This document shows positions 22,336 through 34,912 of a DNA stretch of 64,000 nucleotides, piece after piece. Source of the stretch: Coprinus comatus (lineage: Eukaryota; Basidiomycota; Agaricomycetes; Agaricales; Agaricaceae); contig JAWPGT010000025.1 in NCBI GenBank assembly GCA_034638255.1, positions 62,001-126,000 of the forward strand, written 5' to 3'. The first letter of the stretch is position 1; each line of letters begins with the position of its first letter. The notes beneath the pieces were generated by a model. The model was given only the letters and a program-made list of their open reading frames with translations. It searched no databases and was not told the origin of the DNA. A program made the translations under genes and the position numbers.

Positions 22336-23782
22336 CTCTTGTGCTCAAAAAGTAAACAAAGTAAATAAATTCAAAAGAAAATCGCCGAAAATGAATGAAG
22401 TTGCTGTGAGGGCTTGTAATAAAATAACGAGGGGCTTTTCAAAAAAAGATGCGACACCAGTGCCGGGCGTTCGTTGGCTTTTGGGAGCGCACTAGGCGAT
22501 GACCTCGAGCAAAAAAAATAAAAATGAGCAAAGAAAGGGTGGGGGAGAGGAAGGGGGGAAAGGGGTTTATCATCAACGAGATGAATTGTCCTATTATAGT
22601 TGCATCATATGCAATGGCTGACAACCATCATCATCTTCTTGTCACTAACGTTGCGGCACCCCGGCCATTGCTAGGGCCATCATCCGAGTATTGGTGAGTT
22701 CTGGTCTGTTCTGACCAAAGATAGAAATCATTCTCAAACTCGTTATTTTTATCTATCCATCGGTTTTTTTCATTCGCTGCACCCAGGGTCCTTTTCGAGG
22801 ACAACAATTCTTTTGCGTGTACCAGCGTGTACCCCAATATCCGATTGACAGTCTGTCATCGACCATGCAAGTTGATCATATTACTTGGCATGTCTTGACA
22901 GATCGACTTGATTCAATGATATGTCATGGTGATGGGATTGACTGCCGGTTGTTGGCCAATTCACGTAGACAACTTCGTTCCATCGACATCACTGAGTACC
23001 ATCAGAGAGGGCTGAGATCGCCGACATTTGTTCAACAACCACTAACCAAATTTTGACAACTCCTCGCGAGAGTCCATTCGAAGCTAGTACAGGACACCAC
23101 TAGCCATGTATTCATAACTATTTTCAGTGAGTACCATGGCTATAAAACCAAGGCCACATTGATGCCTTTAAGTCTACACCCATTCTAACGCATCCCCGAA
23201 ATGTAGCAGTCTTAAGAATGTCATATTCGTGCCTTGCTACCACCGGTTTGAGTTTCCTGCCCACCGCTGCCGTCGCAAAAATTATATCAGAGCTGTGTTT
23301 GAATGGTAATGCGAAACTCGAGTTAAGTTGTCGTGCTGGACGGATATCTTGTTCACCAGTGATATACTGTTGCCCCTCTCCTCGTTGTGACGAATACCGG
23401 AAATACCACATAATAGTATATTTTGATTTCAACTGTATCAACTCTTATGCTAGTAGTACACTACAACAGGGTCAAGTCGAACAGTGCAGGTCGAATGGTA
23501 ATGATGATTTGCAAACTTCGGAGGAATTTTTTTCCATCCGAATTGGTTACTAATTCCACACTTTTAACGAACAAATGCTCTTACAAGACCACGCCCCTTG
23601 GTAACAATGACTGGTACGAGTTACTAGCAACGTCTGGCAACATCACGAATGTTCGGAACATTCATCCCTTAAAGAGATGAAACGAGGACACTCTATAATT
23701 AGAGGTATAACATCATATCCATGAGCACATTTTTGTATTGCCTTACCAAAGCCATGTAACATGTTGAATTATGTAACATATA
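22336..23782. other. Spacer with no supported gene
   Basis: The left end is the promoter of the Asn/Gly-repeat gene. Short open frames on both strands lack homology, splice structure or codon signal. The right boundary is the terminal repeat of an inverted-repeat element. Confidence 0.4.
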
Positions 23783-24744
23783 TGCGTCAGTAAAAATCCG
23801 AAAGAAAGGCCTATACAAGCCTGTAATACATACTATTTATTTTACATTTTTATGTATGCTAGCTTAAATCTATAGTAGGTATGTCATATACCTGTAGAAA
23901 ACTATTATTTTTTTGTATGTATTTACGGAATATACTAGATTTTAACATGCCTGGTAAGATCCGTGCTAGGTGGCTTTGATGCCTGCGGTATGGCTAGTAG
24001 CTGTGTACCATGCATGAACCACATGTAGTAGATTTTCTCATCCATAGTACTTATTTCTAATACCTACATCAATACCTAGTAGGTATGGTGTAGGTATGTG
24101 TAGATATGTGTATGTATTCATTGAATGTTATATGATTAGTTTAGTTTATTGCTAGGATCTTCTTTTTTAAAATGGGGGGATATTGGAGAAGCATATGAGG
24201 TATCATAATGTATCAATAGACTCAGGAGTCAGGAGTCGAATAGGGAGAATAGAGATGCAAGCATGGAGGTCAGAAAAGATGATATTGAATTAAAATGAAA
24301 TAAAAACGTTACTTATGTAGTTCAGTGGTATTAGCATCATTTACGTACTGTATGTAGACTTCCCAAGAGTGCAGGTTCAAACCTCACTTGTTGTAATATA
24401 TTAAATTAATAATTCGCACAATTTAAATACAAATAATATAGGTGTATAAATAATATCGTGGAAAAACTCACTAAACATCCAGAAGAAGTCAAAACTCAGG
24501 ATACCTTTTTATCATTGTTCAAGCCAAATCTCATGTATTATAATACATATATATATATGATAAAACATAGTAGTTATTGTAATATATGAGTTACCTAGTA
24601 GGTCTACCAGGCCTGAATTCAAAACTAGACATACATAGGCATTCCCAAACCTACTAGGCTGTCCAGACCTAGTAGGTATGGCTGTAGGTATTGGATTGTA
24701 TAGTATATATACACAGGCATTACATGAGAATTTTTACTGACGCA
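23783..24744. mobile_element. Second non-autonomous inverted-repeat element, TA target site
   Basis: Begins TGCGTCAGTAAAAAT and ends ATTTTTACTGACGCA, perfect 15-base terminal inverted repeats, flanked by TA on both sides (23781-23782, 24745-24746). That fits a Tc1/mariner-type insertion, although TIRs starting TGCG are not the classic form. The 962-bp interior has no transposase frame but has several 'cctagtaggta' words and a tRNA-like block with good A and B boxes. Confidence 0.75.
24306..24400 (+). repeat. tRNA-like block inside the second inverted-repeat element
   Basis: A box TAGTTCAGTGG (24318-24328) and B box GGTTCAAACC (24374-24383) match the pol III internal promoter consensus. GTTAC at the 5' side can pair with GTAAT after the T-arm. 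Downstream is AT-rich with TTAAATTAATAAT, also seen after the block in the first element. It could be a tRNA pseudogene or SINE head; a functional tRNA is not excluded but the anticodon arm is irregular. Confidence 0.5.
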
Positions 24745-24779
24745 TAGACTCAAGAGAGAGAAAAGTGGAAAAAATATTT

Positions 24780-25075
24780 ATTGTTTTCCTCTCACAACTC
24801 TCGTGCTGAAACTTGAGGCCTCCGCAGACATATGCTAACCATTGCTTGCAAGTCGTTCCTCAACACTTGAGGATTGTTATCTGAACTTTGTTAAAGAAGC
24901 TGAAGTAGGCCAACTTCACGGAAAGTCATCTATCACTTTCCCAATACTCAAGTGCCTTGCAGTCTTAGATTGGAGGGGTACATCATTTCCTGAGCCTCTT
25001 GTTCGAAATTCATACGACACTCGGGTCACTCGATCATCCAATTATTGGCGTTCCAAAGGATCATAAACTTCTTTC
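24780..25075 (+). pseudogene. Possible F-box/LRR 3' fragment
   Basis: An open stretch reads SSTLEDCYLNFVKEAEVGQ then ITFPILKCLAVLDWRGTSF, which has the spacing of the leucine-rich tail of mushroom F-box proteins. There is no F-box, no start context and no match to the other F-box genes here. Weak call. Confidence 0.2.
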
Positions 25076-25209
25076 AATCCCTCTCAACTACACTAAAACA
25101 TTCCTTGACTTTATTACATATCATTCTTGAATATACTTTATAAAAATATTATGTACAGTACTACTACTACTCATTCTTGACATACAAATATACACACATA
25201 TAACGAACC

Positions 25210-27339
25210 CTATGCCTTCCAGTCACTAGGAGTAGGGGTATAAAAATTAGATTCCACCAACGGATCTACGACATACGCAGTAACCTGCGCAAGATATGCA
25301 TATGATGCCAATTCAAGAATATGCACGTCATCATACGCGTGTGCACCATCCGTTCCTCCAATAACAATCACTCTTGTAGTATCTATCAATGTTGCAGTAT
25401 GATGTCCTCGTTCAGTTGGTGGGTGTCCGGTAATAGGGCGACGCTCGATCTGTAGAGAAACTATATATACAGCAGTGTAAAAACGGATGATACATTGATC
25501 GAGTTATAATTATTTCTCGACCACTACAAGCATTACAAGGGGAATAACTCACCTAAATTGAGCAACCACACATCAGAGTTGTAGTTCCAGTCCTGCCGAC
25601 CACCAAAGATTAACAGGTATGATCCAATTACCATTGAACTATGCCCAAATTTTCTTAAAGAAGGACCTTCGAGCCAATCAATCTTCTGCCAAGCGAAAGT
25701 AGCTTTTTTGACGATTTCCGTAATCATAGGATATAGAAAGAAGCACCGATCGGTGACGATCATCATCAGCATGGACCCACAAAGCGCTAAAATAAGGGAG
25801 ACCCTGATCGAATAAGGTACTTAAATAAAAGACTCACTTAAATTCAAAATCCAGACATCACTTAGCGTATCATTTCCATTTGCGCCTCCCACAATAATCA
25901 TCAATCCCTTGATGACATTGGCAGTGTGGTACTTTCGTGGACATGGTCTGGCAGCACTTGGAGATCTGATTTTCTTCCACTTGAGGACGACACCAAGAAT
26001 GGCTCCATGTTTCATCTCTGTAGCCTCGTCGACATGTAATTGAGACCCACGACCTGGACGACCTGAAGCCAGGATCGTGGCACGCATTACTGTATCAAGT
26101 CCCGTTACGTCGAGGCACCACAGGTCGTCCATCGTACGCACACCATTTCCACCCCCATAGATGAAGATTTTGTTGTTATGGAACACCGCAGAGTGACCAC
26201 GGCGGGTGAGTGGTAGTTGTCCATCCGCGGTATTTTGGGGCCTAAGTCCTTGTGCAGAGTCAGGTGTCCAAGCGGAAATGAATGGTCGTGTCCATACACG
26301 CGTGATGATATCAAAGAGGTAAACGGAAATAGGATCATTGAGAGAGGCGTCATCATTTCCTCCCATTACAACAATCTTTTGGTCAACAAGGGTTGCAGTG
26401 TGCCCTCTACTTGGAGGAGGAAGATCTCCTTTTGTGTCCGGGTGTGTCCAATGCATAGAATCTATCGTAATAGACTCGTAAGTATTTACTCTATAATTAA
26501 AGTGATCATGATGGTTTACCAGTGTTAAGACAATACATGTCTCTGTAATCCTGTGTTTCATCCGAGCCACCAAATACCCATATTTCATTCCGGCCTACTA
26601 GAGTCGCACTATGCGAAAACATCATCCTTCCTGGCATGGTTCCATGTACAGGGGCAAGATGCCAATACATACTGAACGTGGATGCCTCTTCCTCGTTTTT
26701 GAAATGCACAAGCCGAGCGGCTTTTCGGGGTATGGTATCGCTTATACCCGAGTGAAGAATTTCTACTGGTGTTGCAGGTTGTGAACGATGCCTAATGGAA
26801 GGTGGTAACCTTCCATCTCCACCATAATTTGGACCTTCAAACTGTGGGCTACCACGACTCTGTGTATGAGGAGAAGACTGTTGACTCCTTGGAGTGATGG
26901 GGGAAGTAGGAGACGAGTGGTTGAAAGAAGCTTGTCGAGAAATGCTCCTGTATTCCACCGAAATATTGGATCTTAGACTTGAATGGGAAGCTCTGTGGTC
27001 CACTCGCCCCCCTAATGTTCTTGAACTGGGTATACGTCGAGCTGTATGGTGGCTTTCCAATGACTGCGGTAGTATTGTTGTTGGCGGCAGTACATCATTT
27101 GAAGGTGTCAAACGGGCGCCGCTGGGTCTGGTTACTGAGGGTCCGGAACGAAAACTAATAGGACTGGTTTCGCCGTCTTCAAGAATTGGAGTAGAAGTAC
27201 TGTGAATTTGACCATCGTCTTCGTCGAGGTCACGGTTGATCAAAAAATTAGAAGTGATAGGAGAAGTGATTAGGATAGGAGGTGGAGCTGGTCGCGGAAG
27301 TGGTGGATTGACATTGATTGGAGTTGCTTTCCTTCGCAT
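25210..27339 (-). CDS. Kelch-repeat protein 1
   Basis: Four exons (26520-27339, 25838-26461, 25553-25702, 25210-25460), all introns phase 1, giving 614 residues. The first 210 residues are Ser/Pro/Arg-rich and disordered. From MYWHLAPVHGTMPGRMMFSH a beta-propeller of six or so Kelch repeats follows, each with a GG pair: LVGRNEIWVFGG, VDQKIVVMGG, NNKIFIYGGG, KGLMIIVGG, GSYLLIFGG, TRVIVIGG. Fungal proteins of this build often act as scaffolds in polarity or signalling (for example Tea1 or Kel1), but no coiled coil is seen, so the role is inferred only. The neighbour at 29503-31176 is a paralogue with the same intron places. Confidence 0.88.
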
Positions 27340-29502
27340 GGTGTTGTTTTCTGAAGGCCTGGTGGCGTTTGGTAATATAAAAAACCTGTCAAAAAGAGGT
27401 CGTTGATAAATACCTCTACGGGATGAATGACGTCGGATATAAAGGAAGAGATAATCAGAAAGCAGAACAATGGGAGAGAATGACCAGCTTACAATTGTGC
27501 ATGCGATGAACGTGTCAGCCTGGAGCCACCTACCCTGTGTATCCGATTCCGATTTACGGGAGCATGACCTCCACGCGGACAAATGCTAACTTGTATGTTC
27601 CCAAGTCAAGATATCGGATTAATCATCGATCACTTGTTCGAGAATTGACCGCCATGAAAACACAAGCAATGGAAGAGAATATTCTAGATATATATCGCTT
27701 GATCCACGAGGAAGTAAAGGGGACTAGTTGAGAAATGCGAAGTATGTACTTGTGTGATAATCAAACCATTACATCACCTTTTTTCAGTTCACAACACGAG
27801 CCTGGCGCAGATTCTAAAAGGAGTCCACAATAAGAAAAATAATTCTCTCGGCTATTAATATATATCCCGGAAACTTATCAGTGTTAATCAATATTTCCGC
27901 CTGTTTTAAAGAGCTGCTATTTGGAGCAAAGCTTCGACCGTATGGAGAGACCGAATTATTCGCCTCGTTGTTTCCTGCCGAGCAGTATGTGAGTCTTTCT
28001 TGTGTATGCACCATCTGCGTCAGATTCACCCCAGTCATTACGGGTAACAAGCTCATGACACCCTATTTCAATTTTATATTGTTATCGGTTATCTAAAGCA
28101 GGCACGCGACTTTAATATTTTTAATGGCTCGCTTTTCATTCGAGTTACCCTTAGTACCCACTCCAATGGTTCGAGTTTACTGCCAGCAAAGCATCTTTGG
28201 TTTGTATTGAATGACTGCGCGTTGGCAGAATCAGACCTATCTGGGTCCTATGCAACCACTGGCAGTTCATCAAATCCCTGGCTCAGTTCTAACCTCCGCG
28301 CTCGAGCTAGCAATCTGTCTCACGTTTGCACGAGCCTAAAGTTATAGGATGTTAAATTATTAATCCTTTAGTGTTGCATGATGTACGCTGGCAATCATAA
28401 AGTTTAAACCAGCGCCAGAGTTAACGCTGTATTTTTCCCTTTGCCTTGTTAGAAACCTAGTCTCCAAATAGAATTCTGGAGCTACCTGCTAGTCTCCGAC
28501 GTGCAGGGAAATTTTCTTCTTTTCGGTGGAAGCCGACCCAAAATAAACATACCTCCAAGCACTTCGATATCATGAAGTTTGTTATAATAAAGTGGTCCGA
28601 CTCGGACAGAATATATGAACCAGGTTGGTAAAATAGAAATACTCAAACTTGGTATAGTCAATAGTCGTTCGCAGGGCCTGCTAGGAAACAAAATATTTCA
28701 TTTCACAATCCCGGCCGTAGCCATAATATTCAGGACAGTGCGTAGTACGCTCCTACCTGCTTTGAGACTCCAGTCAGATTCTGATAAACAAACTAGACGC
28801 ACATATGTAGCTTACTGCTTGTATGTAACGGTTGCAATCATTATGGAACCATGTGAATTATATGGGATATTTTTGCGTGATTTGGCGCCAAAGTGGGACT
28901 TTTGAGGTAATAAAGCATTGCTTCGTTGAATAGACCATTCATTTGATATATGCCTCGTGGTATGAACAAGTGGAACATGGACGTAACCTAGAAGCTTACA
29001 AACTATAGGTTTAACGAAGTTGAGTCTTACGGTATGAGAATTTTTAGATTTCAAATGAACAAAACCGTGAGGTTATTTACTGGTCCTGCAGCTTCATGGG
29101 GCCAAGGTATATGTATAGCAAATTTCGTCCTAAGCCAAGGTGCTGAACCTGACTTCTCCTGCTGATCTCCGAGCCGTTAGATCTGAGATCTTAGTTGACA
29201 GGAGGATCCGCAAGGGTCGTTAATGATCACATCATCTCTGAGCAATTCGTGAACGTTTTGTTGACCTGGGGACTCCAGAATGCAATATTGCTGGTGTAAA
29301 TATATATAACAGAAGATTGTGTTTATGGGATATAAGAAATATTCTTGTAGGAAGAGTAAATTGTTCAGTAGAAAAAATTGACTAATATTACAAAACATAA
29401 TTTACTAGTATCATCTATTGCTCCCCCTCCATTCCAAACAACTCCAATCTTCTACAAGCTAGCCAGTCAGTCAGTGATAACCAAGTCATAACAATCAAGC
29501 TT
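27340..29502. other. Spacer between the two Kelch genes
   Basis: About 2.1 kb with no gene that can be supported. Two plus-strand frames (27537-27731; 27881-28096) are open and protein-like but unrecognised, and no splice model joins them. Nothing repetitive stands out. Confidence 0.4.
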
Positions 29503-31176
29503 TCATCCTAACGCCTCGATCTCAAAACTCGTAACTTGTGGTAAATAAGCACTTGACGCGAGCTCCAGAATATGTACGTCGTCAAACGATTGCATGCCAT
29601 TAAACCCTCCAATCACAAACAACCGACTGTCTGACAATACCACTGCATGATATCCTCGAGGGGTAGGTACTTTCCCATAAACCTTGCGTTCTTCATACTG
29701 TAAGGATACTGAGGACAAGTTGTGTCATTGAACTTCCGTGTAAAGCTGTAAGCACACATACCCAGATTTAAGAGAATAAGTTGAGATGTATATTCTGTAC
29801 TGTCATGTCCTCCAAATATGAACAGGTACGATCCAACGCACGTTGAGCTATGTGCGAGTCTCTTATATGGCATGTTCGTTTGTATCTGCGTCCACACCTT
29901 TGTATCTACCCAAAAGTGGAATTAGAACAACATCCGCAATGCTGCATTTCAGTGATTGACTCACCCAAATTTAGTGTCCATAGTTCGTCAAAGCTCTCTT
30001 TCCCGTCACTTCCTCCTATGACAACCATAACATTGGTCACCAGATTGGCTGTATGATAGCCTCTCGGACCAGGTTTTTTTACGCCCCAGGTTTCTACCAA
30101 TTCCCACTTTGTAATCATATCTCCTCCCGTTTTCTTTCCCCCTCTCCCAGAATAATTGAACGGCCCAAAATGTGGCATCAACGCGCTTACATCTAACGTC
30201 CACACATCTGCCAGAGCCATCATCCCATTTCCACCCCCAAAGACCCAGATTTTACTTCCGTACAATACCGCTGTATGTGCTCTTCTTTGTGGAGGTTTCG
30301 GTCCGGGAGGTATGACAGGTCGTGACCATTTCCTATTGCTAGTGTCGAGTATGTAAACAGAGTCGTAGTACACAGAGCCATGTCCTCCCCCTATGAATAC
30401 TATCTTTTGACCTACGAGCGTCGCAGAATGTGCACGAGAAGGGGGTGGTGCATCACCTTGGCATTCAGGATGTGTCCATTGCAGAGTTTCTATGGATATC
30501 ATCCCATCACTTTCAATCGTCGTACGACTCATGCAAAAGAGAGTAGACACTCACGAGTATCTAGACAATAGATATCCTTCCAACTCTCTTTCTCGTCGCA
30601 ACCTCCAAACAGCCAAACTACATCCCCAACAAGAGTCGCACTATGTGCTCTCATGGTTCGATTGGGGACAGCACCCCAAACTGGTGCGCGACTCCAATAC
30701 ATACCAGTGCTGGGAGCTGGTTGTGCCTCCTTTTCGTGCACTAACCGAGGCGTACTCCTCATTCGCGGGATATACGCACCCCTATGTCGTTGAGCGGCCG
30801 ATGGGCGGGTGGATGTAGATGGAGTACCACTAGCACCGACAATACTGTTTGCCGAAGATGTAGCTCGTTTGATAGAACTCTTGTCTATTGCTTGTGGTGC
30901 TGGCGTTTCTGGTATGGTAGGTGTTACGGGTGCAGAAGAAGCACCGGGGGTATCATTAGAAGCAACTAAGCTACGCAAGCTGGAAGATCTCCTTGCGGTT
31001 GCCGTGACGGTTGATGGTCTGCCATTCGAGTTTGGGTACAGGGTCGAGGAGGAAGAACTTGCAGATGGCATGGAGTAGACCGCGGAGAGCGACCCTGAGT
31101 TGGGTTTTCCAAACGCAATTGTGGTGTTCTCATCGTCCTCCTCAGGAACATCGGCAAGACTGCGAGTACTGGCCAT
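29503..31176 (-). CDS. Kelch-repeat protein 2
   Basis: Four exons (30555-31176, 29965-30489, 29762-29905, 29503-29708), all introns phase 1, giving 498 residues. A disordered Ser/Thr/Pro-rich N-terminus (about 150 residues) precedes MYWSRAPVWGAVPNRTMRAH and six Kelch blades: VGDVVWLFGG, VGQKIVFIGGG, YGSKIWVFGGG, TNVMVVIGG, VGSYLFIFGG, SDSRLFVIGG. The intron after 'NL' in blades 4 and 5 and the shared exon start VSLQ.E.R show common descent with Kelch protein 1 on the same strand. Function probably protein-protein scaffolding in the cytoplasm; not proven. Confidence 0.88.
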
Positions 31177-32496
31177 GGCGAGCTAAGGCAAAGATTGTTT
31201 TGCAACACGTGATCAATAAACCATCTAATCTATTTAAGCCCCCTTTGTTCTTGCCGTATATCAGAACCATTAATGCGACTATATGCGCCATCAACGTACT
31301 GGTTTTCACCTACATCGCTCATATTGCGAATCTGACCAGAAGTGTTTTTTGCCTAATTGATGAACCTGACAGTGGTTACCAATGTTGTCGCATATATCTA
31401 GCCCCTCTGTATATTTTAAAACACAAAAGTCACATTTGCACGTCACATACATACCAATATGGGAGATGGCCTGTTAATAAGCTTAAATACCTATGGTGAA
31501 TTATAGTTGGAAGAGGGGACGATGAAGTAGAACGTAGATGTAAGGTTTATATAGTCGACAGAAGATGTGAGTTACATACGTCATTCGTCTCAGTTATATA
31601 TATATACTTTATACTCCCCATGCACCTATCAATAAAATGGTTATTATAATATCACGAATATCACAATTTCCTACTACCATGTCAAAACCGTATCTAGAGC
31701 CTCTGACATTGGAATCACTCCTTTCAGATTTAATTCGCTCAAACAATCCCATATCCTATGGCAAGCTCAAAGTCATCCCCAAGGTGATAAAATAGCAAAG
31801 GGAACTCGGCTCGGACACACTCAATGATATCGGTGGCAACCCCCCACCACCTCTCCTGCTAATACATCACCTCCAAGTTCTGTATTCTCTTGCACTAGAC
31901 CAGCCGCATCCTCTCAGAGTTACTGTTTCATATATTTGTGCTCTACGTCAAGGATGTCTACCAAAACCTCAAACATTCACCAAATAGTTAAACACTGGCA
32001 TTTCCAAAAAAAAAAAAAATCTTCATAGATTTGTGCTACTCAATAACCGTGATATCTCTGCCTAAAAATCAATCAGACATTTGCCATAGATTTCAGGACC
32101 AGTGGTCTACCTTAAGATGAGCTATAAGACCTTCTTTACTCGCCCGACACCAGCTTTTTCTTCCTCATCAATTCACATACCAAATATCTGCTTTACTGCA
32201 ATATCAACACACACCTCCGCTATTCGGACGTTGAATCCCTCCTCTACTATTCTATCTATACTTATTTGTTTGTTTTTGACATTATCTCCAACTTTAACTA
32301 GGTTGGTGTCGATCTTGGTGTTGAGGCTAATTGAATTGGAGGATTCTCAAAGTAAGTGCTTCTATTATATTGTTACGGTGGTTTGATATATGAATATTAT
32401 TTGTGTATAGTCGGAACTAGCTCGAGAGTGTTTCCAATCTCGGGCTAACCACCATCTCAAGACTGTTCTCATTAAACCCAGCGTACGAAAGTTCTC
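31177..32496. other. Spacer with a possible gene scrap
   Basis: Mostly featureless. From 31680 a short plus-strand frame (MSKPYLEPLTLESLLSDLIR...) ends at TAG after 38 codons. Another frame then reads RELGSDTLNDIGGNPPPPLL and LPKPQTFTK to about 31985. This looks like an eroded gene of unknown family. The rest holds AT microsatellites (31599-31612). Confidence 0.3.
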
Positions 32497-33000
32497 CTAG
32501 AATGGTCTAGTCTCGCCCTTGTTGGTCAAGTAATGTGAGTAACATATATTTGCTTTCAGAGCGTTTCCGAAAGAACCAGGAACATCATTGTTGGGGATTG
32601 GAACCTTGCGCAATTGCTTGATGTAGCCACGAATTGTCCACAATATAGATAACCGTTTCCACCATGACAAATTTCGCCACACGGATTGAAAAGGGGTGTT
32701 ACCGCCCTTGATATACTCCATTATGACCCATTGTTTTTCAGGATCGTCCCATGGATCGCGAATAGGAAGGATGCGGAGGATTTTGGGAATGGGGATGGTT
32801 GTATGTGAAGAGACGTGATTTATCATGTATACTTCTATGCCATCCTTGGGAACCATTTTTGCGACAGCGTCATCAGTTATTTCCCAAATTTTCTCTCCCG
32901 AGTTGACTCCGTTCCAGAAAGTCCCTCAGAAAGATCGTTGCTCAAATATGTCATAGACCTCATCGTCGCGAATCTTAGTAGGAGATGAGTGACTATGATG
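32497..33000 (-). pseudogene. Aminoglycoside-phosphotransferase-like kinase fragment
   Basis: The frame reads DDAVAKMVPKDGIEVYMINH then IPIPKILRI, QWVIMEYIKGG and LRKVPIPNNDVPGSFG. This is the N-lobe and hinge of the APH/choline-kinase-like fold common in fungi. It stops at 32497, before the catalytic HGDL and Asp motifs, and an in-frame TGA lies upstream near 32932. Small-molecule kinase relic; the C-terminal half is lost or unrecognisable. Confidence 0.65.
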
Positions 33001-33319
33001 GAAAGGTAAGTTGAAAACATGTCTGAGGATTTGGAAAAGCTCACGTCTCAGCTAAATCAGTTGAATCCATGGCAGGGAGAAGTACAATGTTGACGTTGGG
33101 GCGCTGAGCATGCAAGGTTGAACATTTCTTGTTTACCATCAATAGCCTAGCGGATAAAGCCGTATAGCAACCCTCCAATTCGCAAGATCTTTCAATGTAG
33201 TAATCTTTGCAAGAAAGTACTTAGCCTAAATTGTGATCCAATGCATTCAGATATTGAACACTTGTTAACACCACGCGTATCGATTATAATATTTTTCTTA
33301 ATCATGAAAATAAAGGGTG

Positions 33320-34912
33320 CTAATAACCCAAAAGTGTACGTAGTTGAACAACGAGAGATTTTGCATTGTGGTAAGAACAGAGCCAATACAAAATTCGGGT
33401 GGTCACAGGAGCTGACGGTTCTTTGTAGATTGACCATTTCTGTACGAACTCCGCTGGTAGATGACTCCAATGTGGATGGCCACCACGCTTAAAAGGAGCG
33501 TGGCAGGGAGAGAATGGCAGAACAAGGTTTGTGGGTGACATCTTCGACAACTCTGCATTAAAAAATTGGAGGGCTTCTGCAGCCGTGAAACGTCGGCTAA
33601 TATTCCTTGTAGTCATCGCATCGAACAGTGGAACAAGGAAAGGAAGATGTGCACAAACTGACCGGGATAGATGAGTGAGCGAATACAGCAGGTCTTTTAA
33701 GGATCCTGTTTACCTGATAATAGTAGGAAAAGGCAATTCCCAATGTCCCAACATCATAGGCGAATGGATTATAGTCTGGCTCACCGTGTGCGGTGTCCCG
33801 CATACTCAGTGTTCCCACCCAAGAGTACTGGTAAGGCAATCGGAACTGGGATGGTTCAATGCCTGCAGGTGCGGGCATGGACATTTCAAAATCAAATATT
33901 CCATAAAGGATTTCGCCGTTGCGACACAGCGAAGCTTTTTGTAGACTCGCGCTTTGATCCATATCAGAAGAGAAATGATTACCAAGGACATTATAGAATG
34001 AGATATCCTGTTACATTGTTAGCATATTCCAGGTGCAGGGGATGGTGTGTTGCACTCGATGAAGTATATGGTTCCGATGGAGGAAAGACAGTGCCTAAGT
34101 AAAATATGTGAACCACGGGTAGGGAAAAAGAGCATGAATTACAACACCTTCAATAGCGACTGAACAACGTTCACCACTTCAAGTAAGGGCTCAGGCTCAG
34201 GTCGAATAGTACTTGTACCCCATCTGGTAGTCCGTGAAGTCATTTAGCTTGAACTCTCTAAACATATGGGAATGACACCTACCGTGGCATAACAACGAGA
34301 CAGTGGGACTTTGTGTGAAGTATCTCAAGGATAGGAAGAATGCAATTTTCTCTTAGTGTATCGATACCTTGATCAAGAAGGAATTGGTAGATTTTGAGTG
34401 CGTCCGTATCTTTTGCGATTAGTTTGATTGCAACATGATGACCTTGGGTCTTGAGCGAAAATCACTCCTCCCTGAATCCAACAAGTTGAGATTTCTTGAC
34501 AGTAACAATAAAAAGAGTGTGGGTACTAACAGTGTTTTCAAGAACAGCCCTCTTTGCATCCTCAGAATTATATACGTAATGGCTTGGCCACGGGTAGTCT
34601 GCGTCTACAGAGTCTGGTCCCTTTATTCTTGGGCATGTTATTGGTTGCGTCTCGCCAGGATCTGTGTCATGTCTATGGTATAATGTGTAGCCTCTTCTTA
34701 AAAACCATTCAACTGTTGTTTGGGAGTCCCAAAATTTGCATCGTTCCGTGAGCCTTGCATGTCGCGCCGCATAATCGTAAGCATAGTCACGGTGCTTTTC
34801 TTTTGGGTCTGGAAACAGAAATGGTATTTCAAGATCAGCCTAGCAAAGATGAGTGTTCAACGTGTCCGAGTTATGTTACCAAATTATAAACACGTACGTC
34901 TGTGTCAACCAT
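33320..34912 (-). CDS. Fungal protein-kinase-like gene, two frame breaks
   Basis: Likely Ser/Thr-type kinase fold. Exons by splice reading: 34898-34912, 34531-34839, 34283-34471, 34148-34223, 34056-34094, 33320-34007. The ATP-binding lysine is in HHVAIKLIAKD, the hinge in CLVVMPRWG, and the catalytic loop is rebuilt across an intron as LHRDISFYNV (HRD and Asn present). DFE stands where DFG is usual (GIFDFEMSM). RFTAAEALQFF is the C-lobe end. The frame closes at about 437 residues only if one base is removed near 34441-34448 and one near 33705-33712. It is not FunK1; it resembles another mushroom kinase-like family. Whether it is active is unclear. Confidence 0.7.

Noticed and set aside
24306..24400. 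A functional tRNA gene
   Set aside because: A and B boxes are good, but the D and anticodon arms do not pair convincingly by eye and the block sits inside a mobile element.
27537..28096. Two adjacent plus-strand frames between the Kelch genes
   Set aside because: Open and protein-like, but no family and no splice sites that join them; kept only as a note in the spacer entry.
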